From assembly GCF_003345255.1 (NCBI RefSeq), contig NZ_CP029331.1:682001-746000 (forward strand): a stretch of DNA of 64,000 nucleotides, written 5' to 3'. The notes beneath the pieces are model-generated. The model saw only the letters and a list, made by a program, of their open reading frames with translations. It had not been told where the DNA came from and made no database searches. Origin of the DNA: Pseudothauera hydrothermalis. Its GTDB lineage: Bacteria; Pseudomonadota; Gammaproteobacteria; Burkholderiales; Rhodocyclaceae. Shown one piece after another: positions 59,253-64,000 of the stretch; positions within the stretch are counted from its first letter, which is position 1, and every line of letters begins with the position of its first letter. The translations under genes and the position numbers were made by a program.

Positions 59253-60662
59253 TTATTCGCTGTCATAGCCAAGTAGCCTGCGTTCGACGATCAGGCGGGC
59301 GACTGCTTCGGGCACCGCCTCTTGCCAGTTACCGGCGCCGCGGCGCAAATCGGCCAGTACCGCGGCGCTGTCGATATGCAGATGGCTGTCATCGACCGGG
59401 TCCACAGCGATCAGTTTCTGGTTGGCCACCAGATGGGCGAGCAAGTGGGTGAGGTGGTCCGGCACCTGCACAGTGTGCAGGGTGATCATGGGTGCGTCGG
59501 TGGTCGGGCGCGAAGGATACACATAAACATGGGTGTTATCCGGGAAGAGCTTGCCGAAGGCTTCCAGAATTCCGCCTTCCAGCCCCTCGTAGTATTTTTC
59601 GTCGAACAGAAATTGAAAGTCGCGCACTGACAAGACGATGCCGATCGGCTTCTGGGTGTAACGCCGCAAATAGGCGCGCAGGCGGAAAAATCGCACATAG
59701 TCGGAGATCATCACCGTGTAGCCCTGTGAGGCCAGCAAGTCGATGCGTGCAAGAAAATCGGCGCCATCGACGTTGTCGCCGCTGATCAGCGAATTCATGG
59801 TGATTTCGGCCAGCGACACCATGCGCTCGTTTTCCACGCCTTGCAGTGCGGCAAAGTGGCGCTGGCCGGCTTGCATCATGTCCACATTGACACAGGTCAC
59901 CGGTTTGAAGCTGCCGCGCATCACCAGCACCGGCTTACGGTAGAACAACTCCCCCGGCACCACCACTTCGCCCTGGGGGTTGAAGATCACCGCACGGGTC
60001 AGCCAACTGCGGATCAGATGCAGGTTCATCAGGCGGTTTTCGACATCCTCGAAATAGGGGCCGGAAAAGTGGATCAGGTCCACTTCGATACGGTCCGGGC
60101 CGAGTCCGTCGGCCAAGGCCTCGATGATCCATTCCGGGCGATCATGGTAGAAAAAAGCGCCGTGGATCAGATTGACGCCAAGGATGCCGAGTGCCTCGGA
60201 TTGCTGGGCGTTGGTGTCGTCCAGCATGCGCACATGCAAGATCACATCGCTAGGCGCGGCGCCCGGATGCAGTTGCAGGCGGATGCCGATCCAGCCGTGG
60301 CACTCATGCCGCTGCTTGTAGCTGCGCGCGGTCACCGTGGCGGCGTAGGCAAAAAACGTGGTGTTCTTGGGACGTACATGCGACAGGCGTTCGATCACCT
60401 GGTCGAACTCCTTTTCCAGCATCTGCATCAACCGGGCGCGGCTGACATAGCGCTCGGCATGACCGTAGATCGCATCGCTGACCGCCATGTCATAGGCCGA
60501 CATGGTTTTGGCGATGGTGCCGGCGGCCGCGCCCACCTGGAAAAAGTGGCGCGCCACTTCCTGTCCGGCGCCGATCTCGACGATGGAGCCGTACTTGAAC
60601 TTGTCGAGGTTGATGGCCAGGGCCTTCTGGTCGGTGCTCAGACTGGTGTCGCGGGTGCGCAT
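59253..60662 (-). CDS. Conserved protein of unknown function, 469 residues
   Basis: Encodes 469 residues, soluble, without signal peptide or clear membrane helix. The N-terminus reads RDTSLSTDQKALAINLDKFK and IGAGQEVARHFFQVGAAAGT. The centre has HECHGWIGIRLQLHPGAAPS and a GILGVNLIHGAFF block. The second half alternates hydrophobic strands and helices (VLVMRGSFKPVTCVNVDMMQ, YTVMISDYVRFFRLRAYLRR). I recall similar proteins as conserved and inconsistently named in databases; no established catalytic motif supports any of those names. It is on the minus strand, 57 bp downstream of the nitroreductase gene, possibly cotranscribed with it. Confidence 0.85.
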   Translation of the reverse strand: MRTRDTSLSTDQKALAINLDKFKYGSIVEIGAGQEVARHFFQVGAAAGTIAKTMSAYDMAVSDAIYGHAERYVSRARLMQMLEKEFDQVIERLSHVRPKNTTFFAYAATVTARSYKQRHECHGWIGIRLQLHPGAAPSDVILHVRMLDDTNAQQSEALGILGVNLIHGAFFYHDRPEWIIEALADGLGPDRIEVDLIHFSGPYFEDVENRLMNLHLIRSWLTRAVIFNPQGEVVVPGELFYRKPVLVMRGSFKPVTCVNVDMMQAGQRHFAALQGVENERMVSLAEITMNSLISGDNVDGADFLARIDLLASQGYTVMISDYVRFFRLRAYLRRYTQKPIGIVLSVRDFQFLFDEKYYEGLEGGILEAFGKLFPDNTHVYVYPSRPTTDAPMITLHTVQVPDHLTHLLAHLVANQKLIAVDPVDDSHLHIDSAAVLADLRRGAGNWQEAVPEAVARLIVERRLLGYDSE

Positions 60663-60719
60663 CGGTGCCGGGTTCCGTTGGACAAAAAAGTGAGTGAGGC
60701 GGTATTGCCGGACAGTTGC

Positions 60720-61550
60720 TTACTTCAGTGCAAAGCCCAGATTGTGCAAAGCCTTGGCCAGTCGGTCGCGGCCGGACAGTGTTTCCGGGCCGGCAATGCG
60801 TTTGGCTGAATGCACCGACCAGGTGCCGTGCACGTTCATGTTCTGTGCCGCATAAAAGCGCGCCATCGCCGCGTTGTAGGCGTCGATGCCGGGCTGTTGC
60901 TCGGCCACCGGAAGATAACGTTCCCGATGCAGTACCACCTGCTGAGGCAGGCGCGGCTTGACCGCGGCCGGCGGCGCGGCAGGGTCTTCGATCCCCAGGG
61001 TCATGCCGAACACCGCAAACACGCGCGGCGGCAGGCCTAGCAGTTCGGCCACCTTTTCGGGCTGGTTACGCAGGCCGCCGATATAGCAACCCGACAGGCC
61101 GAGCGATTCGGCGGCCGCCAGGGCATTTTGCGCAGCCAATGCGGCATCGACCACGCCAATGACGAACATCTCGAGGTAGTCCAGCGCGGCATGTGGGCGT
61201 TGCACGCTTTGTGCAACATGGGCCAGCCGGGCGAGATCGGCGAGCCACACCAGCACCAGCGGTGCATCGCGCACATGGCTCTGGTCGCCGGCGCAGACGG
61301 CCAGCGCTGCGCGGGTGTCCGGGTCACGCACCGCGATCACGCTCCATGCTTGCAGATTGGACGAGGTGGCCGCCGATTGGGCGGCGGCAACAATGGCGGC
61401 GAGCTGATCATCGCTGACCGGATCGGGCAGATGGCGGCGTACCGAGCGGTGACCGAGCAAGTGGTCAATGACTGGCGTCCATGCAGCGGGGGCGGGCAGG
61501 GCGTCGGTGCCATAACGGGTGGCGAGCAGTTCCTTTGCGCGTTCGTTCAT
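60720..61550 (-). CDS. Nitroreductase-family NADPH-FMN oxidoreductase (NfsA/Frp-like)
   Basis: Encodes 276 residues. The fold is the FMN-dependent nitroreductase: the phosphate-contacting HRSVRRHLPDPVSDDQLAAI block (~residues 33-52), AQSAATSSNLQAWSVIAVRD, and AAESLGLSGCYIGGLRNQPE. The C-terminal extension (~205-276) is of the NfsA/Frp type. It would reduce nitroaromatics, quinones or flavins with NAD(P)H; the natural substrate is unknown. It is divergent from the ffs gene, and the unknown 469-residue gene lies downstream. Confidence 0.9.
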   Translation of the reverse strand: MNERAKELLATRYGTDALPAPAAWTPVIDHLLGHRSVRRHLPDPVSDDQLAAIVAAAQSAATSSNLQAWSVIAVRDPDTRAALAVCAGDQSHVRDAPLVLVWLADLARLAHVAQSVQRPHAALDYLEMFVIGVVDAALAAQNALAAAESLGLSGCYIGGLRNQPEKVAELLGLPPRVFAVFGMTLGIEDPAAPPAAVKPRLPQQVVLHRERYLPVAEQQPGIDAYNAAMARFYAAQNMNVHGTWSVHSAKRIAGPETLSGRDRLAKALHNLGFALK

Positions 61551-61617
61551 CCTGGTTTCGTCAGTCTGGCATCAAAAAGATTAAGTATAGGCCGGTGCGC
61601 GACAGGCTGCCTGCTGC

Positions 61618-61623
61618 TACAAT
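61618..61623 (+). promoter_or_regulatory. Candidate -10 box of ffs
   Basis: TACAAT ends 7 bp before the mature 5' end of the 4.5S RNA, the right position for a -10 element. No convincing -35 is seen 16-18 bp upstream. Confidence 0.45.
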
Positions 61624-61630
61624 CGCGGCC

Positions 61631-61730
<100 letters not shown>

Positions 61731-61742
61731 CCCGAATCGTCA

Positions 61743-61780
61743 AAACGCCGGATACGCCTGTGGGCCTCCGGCGTTTTTTT
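61743..61780 (+). terminator. ffs terminator
   Basis: AAACGCCGGA (61743-61752) pairs with TCCGGCGTTT (61767-61776), followed by a run of seven T (61774-61780). It also faces the end of the convergent ZIP transporter gene. Confidence 0.9.
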
Positions 61781-61784
61781 GCAC

Positions 61785-62672
61785 TCAGCCGAGCATGTTG
61801 TCCATCAGCAGCATGCCGACGAAGCCGACCACCAGTCCGGCGGTGGCCAAGGTCTCATGGCCGCGGCGGTGCGATTCGGGGATGATTTCATGACTGACCA
61901 CGAAGAGCATCGCACCGGCCGCAGCGCCCAGCCCCCACGGCAGCAGCGCGGCCGACTGGCTGACCGCCAGCGAACCAGCAAGCGCGGCCGCCGGTTCTAC
62001 CATGCCGCTAGCCGCAGCCACTGCAAAGGCGAGCGCCCGGCCATAACCGGCGGCAGCCAGGGCCATGGCCACGATCAGTCCCTCGGGCACATTTTGCAGC
62101 GAGATGCCGGTGGCCACTGCCTGAGCGCTCGCCTGGCCAGCCGCCACGCCGATGGCCAAGCCTTCTGGAATGTTATGGACGGCAATGGCGAATACGAACA
62201 GCCACACCGCCTTGGCCGAGCGTTGAGCATTGGGTGCGTGGTCGTGCGGCAGCGCGCGGTCGAGCGCCAGTAATGCCAGCGCCCCGGCGCACAGCGCTAC
62301 CACCACGGTGAGTACCGCGTCAGTGCGGCCGCGGCCCAGCGCTTCGGCGGCGGCGATGCCGGGAATCAACAGCGAAAACACCGCGGCGGCCAGCATCACC
62401 CCGGCGCCGAAGCCAAGCAGCATGCCTTGGGCGCCGGCACCAATGCGGCGGGTGATCAGCACCGGTAACGCACCCAGCCCGGTTGCCAAGGCAGCCATGG
62501 CGCCGCCGGTGAGCGCGCCGTGCAGGGGCGCATCGATACGTGGCAAAGCCGCGGACCCCTGCATTGCGAGCAAACCCAGGCCAAGCAGGGCGATGACCCA
62601 GCCGGCCAACGCGCGCGCCAAACCGGCGGGGTTGCCAGGCTTGAAGTGCAAGCGGGCAAGGCGTGCTGTCAT
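61785..62672 (-). CDS. ZIP-family divalent metal transporter
   Basis: Encodes 295 residues with about eight membrane helices. Metal-site motifs are VHNIPEGLAIGV (helix 4) and SLQNVPEGLIVAMALA (helix 5), with FVVSHEIIPESHRRG downstream. A short His-containing loop (LPHDHAPNAQ) lies between the halves. ZIP proteins bring Zn2+ or other divalent metals into the cytoplasm. An N-terminal helix (ALAGWVIALLGLGLLAMQGS) is longer than in ZupT, resembling GufA-type members. It lies 117 bp downstream of cfa on the same strand. The metal is not determined. Confidence 0.9.
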   Translation of the reverse strand: MTARLARLHFKPGNPAGLARALAGWVIALLGLGLLAMQGSAALPRIDAPLHGALTGGAMAALATGLGALPVLITRRIGAGAQGMLLGFGAGVMLAAAVFSLLIPGIAAAEALGRGRTDAVLTVVVALCAGALALLALDRALPHDHAPNAQRSAKAVWLFVFAIAVHNIPEGLAIGVAAGQASAQAVATGISLQNVPEGLIVAMALAAAGYGRALAFAVAAASGMVEPAAALAGSLAVSQSAALLPWGLGAAAGAMLFVVSHEIIPESHRRGHETLATAGLVVGFVGMLLMDNMLG

Positions 62673-62789
62673 GATCGATACTCCTGTTCCAGACTCAGAG
62701 CAGATGCGGTTTCACTCCCACTATCGATCAGGGCGGCACATAGTTCAAATTGAATGAAACAAATAATTCGATAGATCGGTTTTATTTTG

Positions 62790-63983
62790 TCAGGCCGGCC
62801 GCCGATAACCGCCGGCCACGCCCTGCGGCGACAGTACGATTTGCCACAACTGCGTGGTCCGCGCGCGGAAGCTGCCAGCGCAGGCGAGCAGGTAATAGCG
62901 CCACATGCGATAAAAGCGTGGGCCGTAACGCTCGGCAAAGCGTGGCCATGCGGCCTCGAAATTGGCATGCCAGGCCATCAGCGTGCGGTCGTAGTCGGCG
63001 CCGAAGTTATGAACGTCTTCGATGACGAACAGATTCTCGCTGGCGTCGGCGATCTGGCCCAGCGAAGGCAGGTCGCCATTGGGGAAGATGTATCGATCGA
63101 TCCACGGATCGGTGGGCGTGCGACGATATTTCTTGCCGATGGTGTGCAGCAGGAACAGGCCATCGTCGCTCAGGCAGCGGTGCGCAACCGCGAAGAAATG
63201 ACGATGGTTTTTGTAACCGACATGCTCGAACATGCCGACAGAGGCCACGCGGTCGAAGCGTTGGTCGCCGGTTGCGTTGAATTCGCGATAATCGGCCAGG
63301 TGGAAGGTCACCGGCAGGCCGGCGCAGCGCGCTCGACCGTATTCGGCTTGTTCCCGCGAGATGGTCAGGCCGACACAGGTAACGCCATAACGTTCGGCGG
63401 CAAACTTCATCAGGCTGCCCCAGCCGCAGCCGATATCCAAGAGGCGCATGCCCGAGTTCAGACCGAGCTTGCGGCAGATCAGGTCGAGCTTGGCCTCCTG
63501 CGCGCGGGCAAGATCGTTTGCATCGTTCCAATAGCCGCAGGTATAGGCCATGTAGGGGTCGAGCATGGCCTCGAAGAAATCATTGCCAAGATCGTAATGG
63601 ACTTGGCCCACCTGCCAGGCGCGCCCCAGGCTTTGCAGGTTACGCAGCTTGGCGCGCAAGCCCTGCAGTAACATGGTGGCGGAGCCTACCCGCTCGTCCA
63701 AGCGGGCGCGCAGCAAGTGGGCGATGAGTTCGTCGACCCGTTCGCAGTCCCACCAGCCGTCCATGTAGCTCTCCCCCAGCCCCAGACTGCCGGTGGCCAG
63801 AATGCGCTCGGCGGTCTGGGGATGATGAATCTGCATGTCCCAGGGGCGCTTGCCGTTTATTGCGATACCGGCCTCGTCCAGCAACGCGGCGAAGACCGCC
63901 TCGGTACTACGTGCGCGCTGCCCATTTTGGCGCGTGCGCGCCTCGGCAGGTGCGAGCGTGGTGCGAGATTGAGCGTTTCCCAT
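62790..63983 (-). CDS. cfa: Cyclopropane-fatty-acyl-phospholipid synthase
   Basis: Encodes 397 residues, with AAAGGAG visible 9 nt upstream near the right edge of the window. The enzyme adds a methylene from SAM across the double bond of membrane phospholipid acyl chains. The SAM-binding motif is LLDIGCGWGSLMKFAAERYG. Active-site blocks are QVHYDLGNDFFEAMLDPYMA, YTCGYW, VGMFEHVGYKNHRHFF and the C-terminal YLLACAGSFRARTTQLWQIV. The N-terminal domain (~residues 25-110) is complete. Confidence 0.95.
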   Translation of the reverse strand: MGNAQSRTTLAPAEARTRQNGQRARSTEAVFAALLDEAGIAINGKRPWDMQIHHPQTAERILATGSLGLGESYMDGWWDCERVDELIAHLLRARLDERVGSATMLLQGLRAKLRNLQSLGRAWQVGQVHYDLGNDFFEAMLDPYMAYTCGYWNDANDLARAQEAKLDLICRKLGLNSGMRLLDIGCGWGSLMKFAAERYGVTCVGLTISREQAEYGRARCAGLPVTFHLADYREFNATGDQRFDRVASVGMFEHVGYKNHRHFFAVAHRCLSDDGLFLLHTIGKKYRRTPTDPWIDRYIFPNGDLPSLGQIADASENLFVIEDVHNFGADYDRTLMAWHANFEAAWPRFAERYGPRFYRMWRYYLLACAGSFRARTTQLWQIVLSPQGVAGGYRRPA

Positions 63984-64000
63984 CGCGTTTGATCTCCTTT

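Overview
The window is a GC-rich, gene-dense chromosomal segment of a betaproteobacterium. Gene content and order (ndk-rlmN-pilF-rodZ-ispG-hisS-yfgM-bamB-der-hfq-hflXKC-hisZ-purA; PutA beside an Lrp-type regulator; NirB/NasA fed by a nitrate ABC transporter) point to the Rhodocyclales (Thauera/Azoarcus relatives). This is inferred from gene content only; no 16S gene is present. About 60 protein genes, three tRNA-Leu genes and the 4.5S SRP RNA are visible. I see no insertion sequence, prophage or CRISPR array.

Layout. 1-4.3 kb: the 3' end of purB, a DUF2322 gene, and the secretion operon yajC-secD-secF (minus strand). 4.3-7.8 kb: methionine ABC importer metNIQ followed by a DMT permease. 7.9-12.9 kb: branched-chain amino-acid ABC transporter livKHMGF. 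13.1-17.4 kb: bifunctional proline catabolic enzyme PutA with a divergent Lrp-type regulator. 17.5-19.9 kb: queA-tgt (queuosine) and tRNA-Leu(CAA). 19.9-27 kb: an NhaR-like LysR regulator, a ribosome-hibernation factor, a Bax-inhibitor-1 membrane protein, accA, tilS and a DctS/DctR-like two-component pair. 27.2-42.7 kb: a long plus-strand run of housekeeping genes. 42.7-43.1 kb: two identical tRNA-Leu(CAG) transcription units, then rnr and rlmB.

46.3-57.7 kb is an assimilatory nitrate/nitrite island: nasR (NIT-ANTAR antiterminator), nrtABD, a siroheme methyltransferase gene, nirB, nirD and nasA. Its 332-bp leader can be read in detail. It holds two NtrC-type dyads 31 bp apart, a GG-N10-GC sigma-54 promoter, and two hairpins with the same AACGGC hexaloop. 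The second hairpin shares its bases with the 5' arm of a strong intrinsic terminator. This predicts dual control: nitrogen limitation starts transcription through NtrC/sigma-54, and nitrate or nitrite bound by NasR lets it proceed. Nitrate would be imported by Nrt, reduced by NasA to nitrite and by siroheme NirBD to ammonium.

57.7-64 kb: a second NhaR-like LysR gene, a TerB-like protein, a 469-residue protein of unknown function, a nitroreductase, ffs, a ZIP metal transporter and a cyclopropane-fatty-acid synthase. I found no clearly novel multi-gene system. The best targets are the nitrate leader, the tandem tRNA-Leu units, a nested inverted-repeat element inside the nitrate operon, and the 469-residue protein.
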